Positions 51,708-60,969 of a stretch of DNA of 64,000 nucleotides are shown in pieces. The notes beneath the pieces were generated by a model. That model did not search any database and was not told the DNA's origin. It saw nothing but the letters and a program-made list of their open reading frames with translations. Made by a program: the position numbers and the translations under genes. Each line of letters starts with the position of its first letter. Positions within the stretch are counted from its first letter, which is position 1. Source of the stretch: Imperialibacter roseus (GTDB taxonomy: Bacteria; Bacteroidota; Bacteroidia; Cytophagales; Cyclobacteriaceae); contig NZ_CP136051.1 in assembly GCF_032999765.1 (NCBI RefSeq), positions 2,642,417-2,706,416 of the forward strand, in the 5' to 3' direction.

Positions 51708-54700
51708 GTGCTGTATCGAACATACTGACCATCGCCCGCTACGAATCCAAAGTGGTTTGGCGCAACTGGTTTTTCCGAATCGTGTCGCTGGCTGGTATTG
51801 GCTTCGTGGTCATTTTTAACCTGGCGATTTTCTCAGAAATTGACCAGCCCCGGCGGTTTGAGCTTTCCAATAGCTGGATGATGCCCTACACCACCATGGT
51901 CATGATCAGCATTGCGCAGGCAGCCGCTGTGGTCTTCCTGGCTACTGGTTTGATCAAGAAGGACAAGAAACTCGACACCAACGAGGTATTCTTCGCCCGC
52001 CCGATCTCTAACCTCGATTACGTGCTGGGCAAAGCACTGGCCCTGTTCAACCTGTTCTTTTGGCTGAACCTGCTGCTTCTGTGTATTCCGCTGATTGTCA
52101 ACCTGACCAACCCGAACACTGCCTTCAATCCGCTGGCCTTCGTCATTTATCCCTTGCTGATAAGTTTGCCATCCGTCATTTTCACAACGGGCATCGCCTT
52201 TTTGTTTGTGACCTTATTGCGCAACCAGCCCATCACCATTGTGCTGCTGTTGGGGCTGTCGGCAGTGGAGCTTATCTATTACTTCGACAAGTTCTCCTAC
52301 ATCCTCGACTTCATGGCCTTCCGGCTGCCTATGTTAGCGTCAGAGATGACCGGCTTTGCCCACCTTGATTTCGCCTTATGGCAGCGGGCATTCTACCTGG
52401 TGGCCGGAGTGGCGTTTCTGTTCCTTACGGCCTTCTTCCTTGACCGCCTCGCCAGCCACAAAAGGGTGAAGCTGCTCACTGGCCTGGTTGGAATGGTATT
52501 GGTTGCTGCAGCTGCCGTCATCATGATTAGGCTGGTTGCCCTGCGGGAAACGCCCATAGCGCTGCGGCAAGAGATGATTGCTGTTAATGGACAGTGGGCT
52601 GAGGTGCCGAACGTGGACATTCTCGCCCACCGCATTCACCTTGAGCAGGTTGAAAACAAACTCATATCCACTTCCACCTTAACGGTAAAGAACAACCGTA
52701 GTGAGCCCCTGGCAGGCTTCTATTTCACACTGAACCCGGGCCTCGACATCAGCAGCTTGACTGTGAATGATCGCAGCGTGGAGTTTGAGAGGCATTTGCA
52801 GGTGGTGTCGGCCAACAGTAGCATCACCATACAACCCGGTGAAGAAGCCACAGTGAAAATAGACTACCAGGGCACGATTTGGGAGTCGGTGGCCCACCTC
52901 GAAGTGGATCAGGAGCGGTACGAGTTCCCAAGGGACTACCTGATGTTTGCCCTGCCAAAAAAATACGCCTATTTGCAGCCAGACTATTTGCTGCTGACCT
53001 CTGACGTGCTTTGGTACCCCGACACACAGATTGGCTACAGCCGGGAGTCACCCAGAAAGGAAAGAACGTCGTTTATCGACTTTCAGCTGGAGGTAAAGGT
53101 AAAAGAAAGCCAAACCGCCGTCTCCCAGGGCGAGATTATTACAGACGGAAACGTCTTCCGTTTTCAGCCCGAATCTCCACTCCCGAAGATATCGCTGGCC
53201 ATTGGCGCCTACGAGAAAAAAGAAATCACGGTCGACAGTGTGACTTACGCAATCTATCAATACCCCGACGACAACTACACCTCGGAGTACCTCGGGCAAT
53301 TGACCGACACCCTTGGCCTGCTCATCAGGGATATTGTGAATGAGTACGAGGATGGCCAGAAGCTCACCTACCCTTTTCGCAGATTGCAGTTTGTGGAAAC
53401 GCCCTTATTGTTCGCTGCCTACAACAAAATATACGAAAACCAGCAAGCCTATTTGCAACCAGAAACGGTATACTGGCCGGAAGAAGGCGGAGATATCCGG
53501 GAGTTTGATTTCAGAAGGCAGCTGAAGGACATGGACGAGCAAGCCAAACGGGACAACCAGGTGCTGAGCGACAAGGAAAAGCAGGCCAACGTTTTCAAAG
53601 ACCTGATTAAGAAGGTTTTCACCAAACAGTCGGGAACCATATGGTTTTATGGTAATCGTGATGAAGATCAGCCTGACTACTCGCTCTTTCCGCAGCTATA
53701 TAGCTACAATTCCGGTGTAGTGAGTCGTGACTGGCCCCTGCTCAATCGCAGTATTTCAAGCTTTCTGAGAAAAGACCTTCAGACGGAGAATGACTATTCC
53801 AGAAACATGAATGGGATCTCCTTTGAAGAAGAATGTAACGAGCTGCTGCGAACGACAATGGTCAACGAAATCCTGACCAGCGAAACAAATTTCAACAAAA
53901 TCAATAAGTCCGTCTCGCTGAAAGGCCAGTACCTGTTTGCCTACCTGGGGCAATTGCTGGGGCAAGATGAATTCAAGAGCTTTGTGCAAAACTGGATCAA
54001 CGGCCACCAGCATCAGCTCACCAGCTACGGTGATTTTCGGGCGGCGCTGCAGCAACACTTTGGCCTCGACATTGACCCGGTAATCAGACAGGTGTATTTC
54101 AGCACCGCACAACCAGCGTTTGAAATAGACAATGTACAAAAGTTTGAAGTGCTCGATGGCGACAGAAAACGCTATCAGGTATTGCTGGACATAAAAAATA
54201 CGGGTGACAACGACGGAGTGATTGAGGTGAAGTTCAATGCAGATGACAGTGGAAACGACAATCAATTTTCCCGGCGAAGGGAGAGCCAGCAGGTAAAAGA
54301 GGAAGCATCCGGCTACCTCTCTGTGATCAAAGTAGGCGAAGCAAAACAGCTGGGATTTGTGCTCGACGAAAAGCCTGAAAAAATAACCATCAATACGCTC
54401 ATTTCAAGGAATATCCCTTCAGTGATCACCATGTCGACAGGCATATTCAGTCCCCGCAAGCTGACCACGCTCTTTGAAGGGGAAAGGGTGCTACCGCCTA
54501 CCGTGGCCACCAGCCAAAGTGAGGTGATTGTCGACAATGAGGATTCCGGGTTCAGCACGTTCAGCCCTGTGGAGCCGACCTACCTGAGGGCTTATCTCGA
54601 CAGCAAAAACGGCACTGATCAAAAGTACTTTGGCAGCTGGCACCGCTCCCGTTCGAAATGGAGGGCCACCACTGGCTCCACTTTCTACGGCAAATCTGTC

Positions 54701-55042
54701 CGCTCTGCCCACTTCACCAGGTCGGGCAATGGCGACAAGCTGGCCGTCTGGGAGGCTAAGCTTCCTGACGAAGGCTTCTATGACGTCTACGTGTACATGA
54801 TGGGCAAAAACCAGAATGAGTTCAACGGACGGGACGACAATAACCAACAATTCGACTATAACTACGCCATCCATCACAGTGACGGAACGGACGATATCAA
54901 GTTCAATATTTCCAAAGCCGAGTTCGGGTGGAACTACCTGGGCTCCTACTACTTCGGGCAGAATGGTGGGAAAGTGGTACTCTCCGACGAGAGTGAATTT
55001 GGTACTGTATATGCCGACGCCGTGAAATGGGTGAAACAATAA
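51704..55042 (+). CDS. Giant ABC-2 permease fused to inactive M1-peptidase-like and golvesin-like domains
   Basis: An 1112-residue protein. Residues 1-275 contain about seven membrane helices with the ABC-2 pattern. From about 300 on there is an extracytoplasmic part: an M1-aminopeptidase-like N-terminal beta domain (LTVKNNRSEPLAGFYF; FALPKKYAYLQPDY; LAIGAYEKKEITV) and a helical M1-like domain (YPFRRLQFVETP; GQYLFAYLGQLLG). The HExxH zinc motif and GAMEN loop of active M1 enzymes are absent, so it is probably a non-catalytic fold. The last ~145 residues (DEGFYDVYVYM, YAIHHSDGTDDI, YADAVKWVKQ) resemble the golvesin C-terminal-like domain of xanthan lyases, which fits binding to polysaccharide or wall. 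It overlaps the ATPase gene by 4 bp and is followed 5 bp later by TolC. Confidence 0.85.
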   Translation: MSAVSNILTIARYESKVVWRNWFFRIVSLAGIGFVVIFNLAIFSEIDQPRRFELSNSWMMPYTTMVMISIAQAAAVVFLATGLIKKDKKLDTNEVFFARPISNLDYVLGKALALFNLFFWLNLLLLCIPLIVNLTNPNTAFNPLAFVIYPLLISLPSVIFTTGIAFLFVTLLRNQPITIVLLLGLSAVELIYYFDKFSYILDFMAFRLPMLASEMTGFAHLDFALWQRAFYLVAGVAFLFLTAFFLDRLASHKRVKLLTGLVGMVLVAAAAVIMIRLVALRETPIALRQEMIAVNGQWAEVPNVDILAHRIHLEQVENKLISTSTLTVKNNRSEPLAGFYFTLNPGLDISSLTVNDRSVEFERHLQVVSANSSITIQPGEEATVKIDYQGTIWESVAHLEVDQERYEFPRDYLMFALPKKYAYLQPDYLLLTSDVLWYPDTQIGYSRESPRKERTSFIDFQLEVKVKESQTAVSQGEIITDGNVFRFQPESPLPKISLAIGAYEKKEITVDSVTYAIYQYPDDNYTSEYLGQLTDTLGLLIRDIVNEYEDGQKLTYPFRRLQFVETPLLFAAYNKIYENQQAYLQPETVYWPEEGGDIREFDFRRQLKDMDEQAKRDNQVLSDKEKQANVFKDLIKKVFTKQSGTIWFYGNRDEDQPDYSLFPQLYSYNSGVVSRDWPLLNRSISSFLRKDLQTENDYSRNMNGISFEEECNELLRTTMVNEILTSETNFNKINKSVSLKGQYLFAYLGQLLGQDEFKSFVQNWINGHQHQLTSYGDFRAALQQHFGLDIDPVIRQVYFSTAQPAFEIDNVQKFEVLDGDRKRYQVLLDIKNTGDNDGVIEVKFNADDSGNDNQFSRRRESQQVKEEASGYLSVIKVGEAKQLGFVLDEKPEKITINTLISRNIPSVITMSTGIFSPRKLTTLFEGERVLPPTVATSQSEVIVDNEDSGFSTFSPVEPTYLRAYLDSKNGTDQKYFGSWHRSRSKWRATTGSTFYGKSVRSAHFTRSGNGDKLAVWEAKLPDEGFYDVYVYMMGKNQNEFNGRDDNNQQFDYNYAIHHSDGTDDIKFNISKAEFGWNYLGSYYFGQNGGKVVLSDESEFGTVYADAVKWVKQ

Positions 55043-55047
55043 ACGAT

Positions 55048-56571
55048 ATGAGCTTTAAAAGACAAACCAAAGCGAATCCTATGAGACCAAATGCTTTCCA
55101 GCGGCCCCTCCTGCTTCTTGGGGCCATAGTGGCGGTAATCGTGTTGAGTTTGCTGTCGACACAGGGTGCCTTTGCACAGCAAGTACTCACCCTGGAAGAG
55201 GCCATCCAGATTGCCCAGACCAGCAGCCCCGATATTAAGAAATCGAGGCTTAACCTGTATAGCAACCGAAAGAGCCTCGATGCCCAGCGACTGGCCATGA
55301 AGTCGAGGTTTGGCCTGGACGTGACGCCGTTCGACTATAACAGAACCAGGCTGTTCAATGACCTGGTTTCCCGCTGGAACACCAACGAGGACTATAACTC
55401 CTTCGCCAACTTCTCGGTTTCTCAGCCAATCTCTGCTACTGATGGCACGGTCTCCTTGATCAATAGGTTTGGATACAGGGATAACTACTCTGAATTTCAA
55501 GATGTTAGAACGAAGACCTATAGCAATAATTTATACCTGCAGGTAGACCAGCCCATTTTCACCTACAACAGAAACAAGCTGCAGACACGGGAATTGGAAC
55601 TCAACCTGGAGAACGCACAAATCAGTAATGCCCTTCAGCTGCTCACGCTGGAGCGAAACGTTACCCAGACTTTCTATTCGTTTTACCAAAGCCAGAACAG
55701 CCTGGAGATTTCCAGAGCAGAACTCGAAAACCAGGAGATCAGCTACGAAATCACCAAAAACAAGGTAGACGCCGACCTGCTCGCCATGGAGGAGCTTTAT
55801 CAGGCCGAGCTCAACCTGGCCACCTCCCGCTCAACGCTGGAAAACAACCAGGTAACGCTCGACAATGCGGCGGACGACCTGAAGCTGCTGCTGGGCATTG
55901 GCCTCGATGAGGAGATCGCCGTACAGGTGGACATCAAGTTTGTGACCCGGGAGGTGGACCTTAACCAGGCCATAGAGATGGGCTTGCGCAACCGGGTGGA
56001 GCTCAGGCAGCGCACCATTGACATTGAACGTTCACAATTTGAGTTGACCAGAACCAAGTCCCTCAACGAGTTCAAGGGGGCCGTGGCCTTGTCGATGGGG
56101 ATCTTTGGCGACAACATCAATGCCCCGCAGGTATACGATTCGCCAACAGTCAACCCAAGGGTAGCAATATCATTCAGCATCCCTATTTGGGACTGGGGCG
56201 AAAACAAGGCACGCATGGAAGCCAGCAACGCCAACCTCGATATCACCAAAATAGACCTGCAAAACCAGAAGAATGACATCATTATCAATATCAGAAAGAC
56301 GTACAGAAGCCTGCAGAACCTGGAAAACCAGATAGAAATAGCACAGCAAAACGTAAAGAATGCACAGCTGACCTACGAGATCAACCTGGAGCGTTACCGA
56401 AACGGTGACCTGACAAGCATTGACCTCAACCGCTTTCAGAGCCAGCTGTCCGACAAGAAAAGTGCGCTGGCCAGTGCGCTCATCAACTATAAAATTGAGT
56501 TGCTGAACATGAAGATCCTTTCACTTTACGACTTCGAACACCAGCAGCCTGTTATTCCTAATTCTAATTAA
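55048..56571 (+). CDS. TolC family outer-membrane efflux protein
   Basis: A 507-residue outer-membrane protein. The N-terminal hydrophobic signal (LLLLGAIVAVIVLSLLSTQGAFAQ) ends in an Ala-x-Ala site, followed by VLTLEEAIQIAQTSSPDIKKSR, the standard TolC opening. It has the two structural repeats of long coiled-coil helices (about 180-290 and 390-500) with beta strands between. Starts at ATG 55048 or 55081 are possible; 55027 overlaps the previous gene. It probably forms the exit duct for the pump genes that follow, and its short spacing to the ABC permease puts all of them in one operon. Confidence 0.92.
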   Translation: MSFKRQTKANPMRPNAFQRPLLLLGAIVAVIVLSLLSTQGAFAQQVLTLEEAIQIAQTSSPDIKKSRLNLYSNRKSLDAQRLAMKSRFGLDVTPFDYNRTRLFNDLVSRWNTNEDYNSFANFSVSQPISATDGTVSLINRFGYRDNYSEFQDVRTKTYSNNLYLQVDQPIFTYNRNKLQTRELELNLENAQISNALQLLTLERNVTQTFYSFYQSQNSLEISRAELENQEISYEITKNKVDADLLAMEELYQAELNLATSRSTLENNQVTLDNAADDLKLLLGIGLDEEIAVQVDIKFVTREVDLNQAIEMGLRNRVELRQRTIDIERSQFELTRTKSLNEFKGAVALSMGIFGDNINAPQVYDSPTVNPRVAISFSIPIWDWGENKARMEASNANLDITKIDLQNQKNDIIINIRKTYRSLQNLENQIEIAQQNVKNAQLTYEINLERYRNGDLTSIDLNRFQSQLSDKKSALASALINYKIELLNMKILSLYDFEHQQPVIPNSN

Positions 56572-56594
56572 GACCACTACTGATCATACATATT

Positions 56595-57671
56595 ATGACA
56601 CGGACGACATACATGAAAAGCGTTAAAAATACTGTCGGAGCCCTGCTGGTGCTGCTGGCCGTCACTGCCTGCAACAACGAGGAATCCAATATCCAAACCG
56701 AGATCAAAATCCCCGTTTCTGTGACCATCATCAAGCCCCAGTCGATCTCCCGGTTCATCGAGACCACAGGCACCGTCTATTCCTCCAAGGAAGGCGCCAT
56801 CAAGTCGGAGCTCACGGGCATTTACAGGCTGCAAACCAATCCGGCCACCGGGCGTCCTTTTGCCCTTGGCGACGCCGTGAGACAGGGCCAGGTCATTATC
56901 AGACTGGAGGACAAGGAGTTTGAAAACAACCTTCAGCTCGATGGAAAAAAACTCAGCCTGGAGGTGTCGGAAAACAACCTCAACAAACAAAAGTCGCTGT
57001 TCGAAAAAGGGGGTGTGACCCAAACAGAACTCAACCAGGCGTCAATTGACTATGTAAATTCGAAATACGCCTACGAAAATGCGGAGATCCAGAAAGCCAA
57101 AATGTTCGTCAAAGCGCCATTTACCGGGGTGATTGTATCGATTCCCTACCATACCGATGGCGTCCGCATCGACCAGGGACAGGAGCTTTTCAAAGTTATG
57201 GAGTACGAACACCTGCTCATGGATGTGAAGCTGCCTGAGAAGCACCTGCCAGAGGTAACGCTCAATCAGCTGGTGCAGATTACCAATTACAACCTGGCTA
57301 CCGACACCATCCTCGGAAAAATCAGCCAAATCTCCCCTGTCATCGACACGGAGACCAGAACCTTCCAAAGCGTATTACAGATCAATAACGACAAGAAACT
57401 GCTCCGCCCCGGCATGTTCATCAAAGCAGCCATCCTTTCTGAGCAGCGTGACAGCACCATCGTCATCCCCAAGGAAACCATCATCTCCCGCCAGGACGGC
57501 AAAGTGGTGTTCACTGTGGAAAACGGGATAGCAACCGAGAAAAAGATAACGACTGGCCTGGAAAACCAGGATGTGATCGAAGTGCTCGACGGCCTCAAGG
57601 TTAACGACCGCCTGGTGGTCACCGGCTTTGAAACGCTGAGGAACAAAAGCAAGGTAAGTGTGATTCAGTAA
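56595..57671 (+). CDS. RND efflux membrane fusion protein, lipoprotein
   Basis: A 358-residue adaptor with lipobox LLVLLAVTAC (Cys near residue 24) and an acidic NNEES after it. The HlyD/AcrA layout is visible: beta-barrel/lipoyl half-motif (ETTGTVYSSKEGAIKSELTG), coiled-coil hairpin (about 120-175), second lipoyl half (FVKAPFTGVI), and barrel domain (ISPVIDTETRTFQSVLQIN...LLRPGMFIKAAI). It links the inner-membrane pump to TolC. 23 bp after the TolC gene; a 121-bp gap rich in TAA/TAG-like repeats follows. Confidence 0.93.
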   Translation: MTRTTYMKSVKNTVGALLVLLAVTACNNEESNIQTEIKIPVSVTIIKPQSISRFIETTGTVYSSKEGAIKSELTGIYRLQTNPATGRPFALGDAVRQGQVIIRLEDKEFENNLQLDGKKLSLEVSENNLNKQKSLFEKGGVTQTELNQASIDYVNSKYAYENAEIQKAKMFVKAPFTGVIVSIPYHTDGVRIDQGQELFKVMEYEHLLMDVKLPEKHLPEVTLNQLVQITNYNLATDTILGKISQISPVIDTETRTFQSVLQINNDKKLLRPGMFIKAAILSEQRDSTIVIPKETIISRQDGKVVFTVENGIATEKKITTGLENQDVIEVLDGLKVNDRLVVTGFETLRNKSKVSVIQ

Positions 57672-57792
57672 GGAAGTGAGGAGTAAATAGTAAGCAGTAA
57701 GTAGTGAAACAGACTGATAACTAATAACTAATTACTGATAACTGAATATGACAATTGAAAAAAATAACCATTAACCTCTAACTCCAAGTACT
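57672..57792. repeat. Low-complexity GTAA/ATAACTA-type intergenic string
   Basis: The 121-bp gap between adaptor and pump genes holds repeated GTAA and ATAACTAAT-like units (about 57680-57745), AT-rich and not coding. The 12-mer AGTAAATAGTAA also occurs in the linker part of the following pump gene. Such strings are often seen as small dispersed repeats. Confidence 0.5.
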
Positions 57793-60700
57793 TTGAAAAA
57801 GATAGTCTCCATGGCCGTGTCCTATCCCATTACCATTCTCATGATGGTGATGGCGGTCATCCTTCTTGGATCCATTTCCTTCGATAAGCTGGGGATAGAG
57901 CTCTTCCCTGACCTGAAGAACCCCACCCTCTTTGTGGAGCTCAAAGCGGGCATACGGCCGCCATCGGAGATTGAAAAGCAATTCATTGAGAACATTGAGT
58001 CCATTGCCATCCGCCAGAGTGGAGCCGTGGAAGTCAGCTCTATCAGCCAGACAGGCTATGGCAGAGTCACTGTCAATTACGACTGGGGCAAAGACATGGA
58101 CGAGGCCTTTCTCGATCTGCAGAAGTCGCTGTCGAGCTTTTCACTGAACGACGACATCGACGAGTTTGCCATTTCCCAGTTTGACCCCAATGCCACACCG
58201 GTCATGATCCTTGGTATCTACAACCCGGCCTCCAACGACTTCGATGCCCTGCGCCGGGTGGCCGAAACCAATTTCAGGAACGAGCTCATCCGCCTGCCGG
58301 GCATAGCCGAAGTGCGCTTGTCGGGAGAGCAGGAAAAAGAAATTGTGCTCGAAACAGACCCTCATCAGCTGGCTTCTTTTGGGCTTACAGTGAATGACCT
58401 TGTAGCTAAAATTCAGAGCTACAACCGCAACGTTTCCGGAGGGTTTATTGAAGAGCTGGGCAGAAAATATATCATCAAAGGCCTGGGCATCATAGAGCAG
58501 CCCGAAGACCTGGAAAACCTCGTGGTGGGCTACACTACCGCAGGAACTTCCACACCGGCAGCTACAGCCACACCCGTAACAACTACTTCAACTGAAACAA
58601 CACAAACACCTAATAATCAGTCAGTAAATAGTAATCAGGTTCCAGTATTGCTTCGGGAGGTCGCTACCGTCAAAATCATGGACAAAGAAGCCGGCAGCAT
58701 CGTGCGGGTGAACCAGCGCAGAAGCCTGGGCATGTCCATTTACAAGGAAACAAGGTACAACACAGTAAACGCTGTGAACGAGCTCACCGGGGTGCTGGAA
58801 GGCCTCAAGACGTCCGTTCCCGGCTACGAGTTTGTGATCATCCAAAACCAGGGAAGGTTCATCCAGGGCGCTATCGACGAGGTGAAAGAATCGGGGCTGT
58901 ACGGCGCCCTTTTTGCCATGCTGGTGCTGTTTGTGTTCCTGCGCCGGATAGGCTCCACGCTGGTCATCAGCATTGCCATTCCCATCTCCATCATAGCCAC
59001 CTTTAACCTGATGTATTTCAATGGGCTTACCCTGAACGTGATGACGCTCGGTGGTCTGGCCCTCGGTGCTGGCATGCTGGTCGACAATGCCATTGTGGTG
59101 GTGGAAGCCATCTTCCGAAAGCGGGAAGAAGGACTCAGTGTCATCGACGCCGCCATTGCCGGTACGGCTGAAGTCAGTGGAGCCATTACCGCCTCTACCC
59201 TCACCACCATCATCGTGTTCCTGCCCATCGTTTACCTGCAAGGCCCATCCGGAGAGCTCTTCCGTGACCAGGCCTGGACGGTGGCCTTTTCACTGCTGTC
59301 TTCGCTGGCCGTGGCTATACTCGTAATTCCTACCTTGTTCGCCAGGGTTTTCAAAAACGACAAGACCGTGCTGGAAGTGCAGCCGCTGAAATTCACCCGT
59401 TACCGCAGCTTCCTCAATGGCGTACTTAAATACCGCATCGCCTTCATCATCGCCTCGTTGGTACTGGTGGTGGGGTCGTTTCAGCTGGTGTCAGTCATTG
59501 GCAGCGAATACATGCCGCAGTCGGGCACACGGGCCATCTCTGTAGATATCAAGCTGGCCAACGGCACCGCACTGGCCCGCACGTCATCGACGGTCGGACA
59601 GATCGAGGCCCAGCTGTTTCAGCTTTTTGAAGGCCAGCTCGACAAAGTGTATGCCCACATCGGGCCGGAGCAAACCCAGTCGGGCATTGAAAACGAGAAT
59701 GTCTATGAAGAAAACACGGCCAACCTGAAGCTGATCTTCAATGAAAGCACGGAGTTGGCCATTGCGGCCATCACCGACAGGCTGTCCACTTACTTCGAAA
59801 GTATTCCGGGACTGGAAGCTACTTTTTCCAACGATGAAAGTGCGCTGAATGCCGTGCTTGGCGATGAGCAAATGCCTTTGGCTGTAGAAATCAGTGGCAC
59901 CGACTTCAAAACCCTCGGTTCGTTGTCAGACTCCGTGATAGCAGTGATGACCCGGAACCCCGACATCTACGAGCCCATGTCGAACCTCGAGCAGGGTGTG
60001 CCACAGATCCAGGTGGATGTGGACAAGTACAGGGCTGGCCTCTTCAAGCTGTCCATTGAAGACGTGGTCACTCAAATCAAAGACCAGCTGGAAGGCAAGC
60101 ATGCGGGCACCATTGAACGGAGCGGCGAAATGCAGGACATCGAAATCAAAGTGCCCGAGGTATCACTGGCCGACCTCGACAATATGCGGATCAAAAGTGG
60201 CGAGCAGGAAATTCCTTTAGGTGAGATTTCCCGCATCACGACAGAGTTTGCTACCAACTCCATTTATCGTAAGAACCAAAACCGGGTGGTGCTTATCAGC
60301 GCCAGGGTTAACCAGGAAAAGCCTTACGACAAGGTGGTGAAGTCGCTGGAAGACGGCCTTTCAGGATTGACAGTGCCACCCCAGTATAAGATCAAAGTAG
60401 CTGGCCAGGAGCTCAAGCGCAAGGAGTCGATGCAGAACCTGACTTTCTCACTCATCCTTTCCATTGTGCTGGTGTACATGGTGCTGGCTTCACAGTTTGA
60501 GTCGCTGCTCCACCCCTTCACCATTTTGCTCACCATTCCGCTGGCGGGTGTGGGTGCCCTCCTCTCCTTCTTTATCCTGGGCATGCCCCTCAATATGATG
60601 GCCTTTATCGGCATCATCATGCTGGCCGGTATTGCCGTGAACGACGCCATTATCCTCGTCGACAGCATCAACAAGAACAAACGGGACGGCATGCCCATTC

Positions 60701-60969
60701 GGGACGCTATCCTCGATGCGGGCCAGCGACGGTTCCGGCCCATTATCATGACAAGTCTCACCACCATTTTGGCCCTGCTGCCTCTCACCTTCGGGTTTGG
60801 GGAAAGCGCTGCCCTCAGGGCGCCCATGGCCGTGGCGGTGATTGGCGGACTGATCACCTCTACCCTGCTCACGCTGATCGTGATTCCTTGTTTTTACGAA
60901 ACAATCGAAAGCATTGTAGGGAAACTGTCAAATGTAAAACGCCGCTTTACCAAAGCTTCTCATGCCTAA
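57793..60969 (+). CDS. RND family efflux pump subunit (AcrB/HAE1-like), first of a pair
   Basis: A 1058-residue inner-membrane pump. The start is TTG 57793 (KKIVSMAVSYPITILMMV is helix 1); the next ATG is six codons later. RND signatures are visible: GIELFPDLKNPTL, helix 4 GGLALGAGMLVDNAIVVVE with Asp-Asn in place of Asp-Asp, and near the end LAGIAVNDAIILVDS and ALLPLTFGFGE. Two periplasmic porter loops are present (about 40-340 and 550-870). Residues about 247-283 are an odd Thr/Pro/Asn/Gln-rich linker (TSTETTQTPNNQ), absent in usual pumps at the border of the porter subdomains. Its stop overlaps the start of the next pump by 8 bp. Confidence 0.94.
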   Translation: MKKIVSMAVSYPITILMMVMAVILLGSISFDKLGIELFPDLKNPTLFVELKAGIRPPSEIEKQFIENIESIAIRQSGAVEVSSISQTGYGRVTVNYDWGKDMDEAFLDLQKSLSSFSLNDDIDEFAISQFDPNATPVMILGIYNPASNDFDALRRVAETNFRNELIRLPGIAEVRLSGEQEKEIVLETDPHQLASFGLTVNDLVAKIQSYNRNVSGGFIEELGRKYIIKGLGIIEQPEDLENLVVGYTTAGTSTPAATATPVTTTSTETTQTPNNQSVNSNQVPVLLREVATVKIMDKEAGSIVRVNQRRSLGMSIYKETRYNTVNAVNELTGVLEGLKTSVPGYEFVIIQNQGRFIQGAIDEVKESGLYGALFAMLVLFVFLRRIGSTLVISIAIPISIIATFNLMYFNGLTLNVMTLGGLALGAGMLVDNAIVVVEAIFRKREEGLSVIDAAIAGTAEVSGAITASTLTTIIVFLPIVYLQGPSGELFRDQAWTVAFSLLSSLAVAILVIPTLFARVFKNDKTVLEVQPLKFTRYRSFLNGVLKYRIAFIIASLVLVVGSFQLVSVIGSEYMPQSGTRAISVDIKLANGTALARTSSTVGQIEAQLFQLFEGQLDKVYAHIGPEQTQSGIENENVYEENTANLKLIFNESTELAIAAITDRLSTYFESIPGLEATFSNDESALNAVLGDEQMPLAVEISGTDFKTLGSLSDSVIAVMTRNPDIYEPMSNLEQGVPQIQVDVDKYRAGLFKLSIEDVVTQIKDQLEGKHAGTIERSGEMQDIEIKVPEVSLADLDNMRIKSGEQEIPLGEISRITTEFATNSIYRKNQNRVVLISARVNQEKPYDKVVKSLEDGLSGLTVPPQYKIKVAGQELKRKESMQNLTFSLILSIVLVYMVLASQFESLLHPFTILLTIPLAGVGALLSFFILGMPLNMMAFIGIIMLAGIAVNDAIILVDSINKNKRDGMPIRDAILDAGQRRFRPIIMTSLTTILALLPLTFGFGESAALRAPMAVAVIGGLITSTLLTLIVIPCFYETIESIVGKLSNVKRRFTKASHA

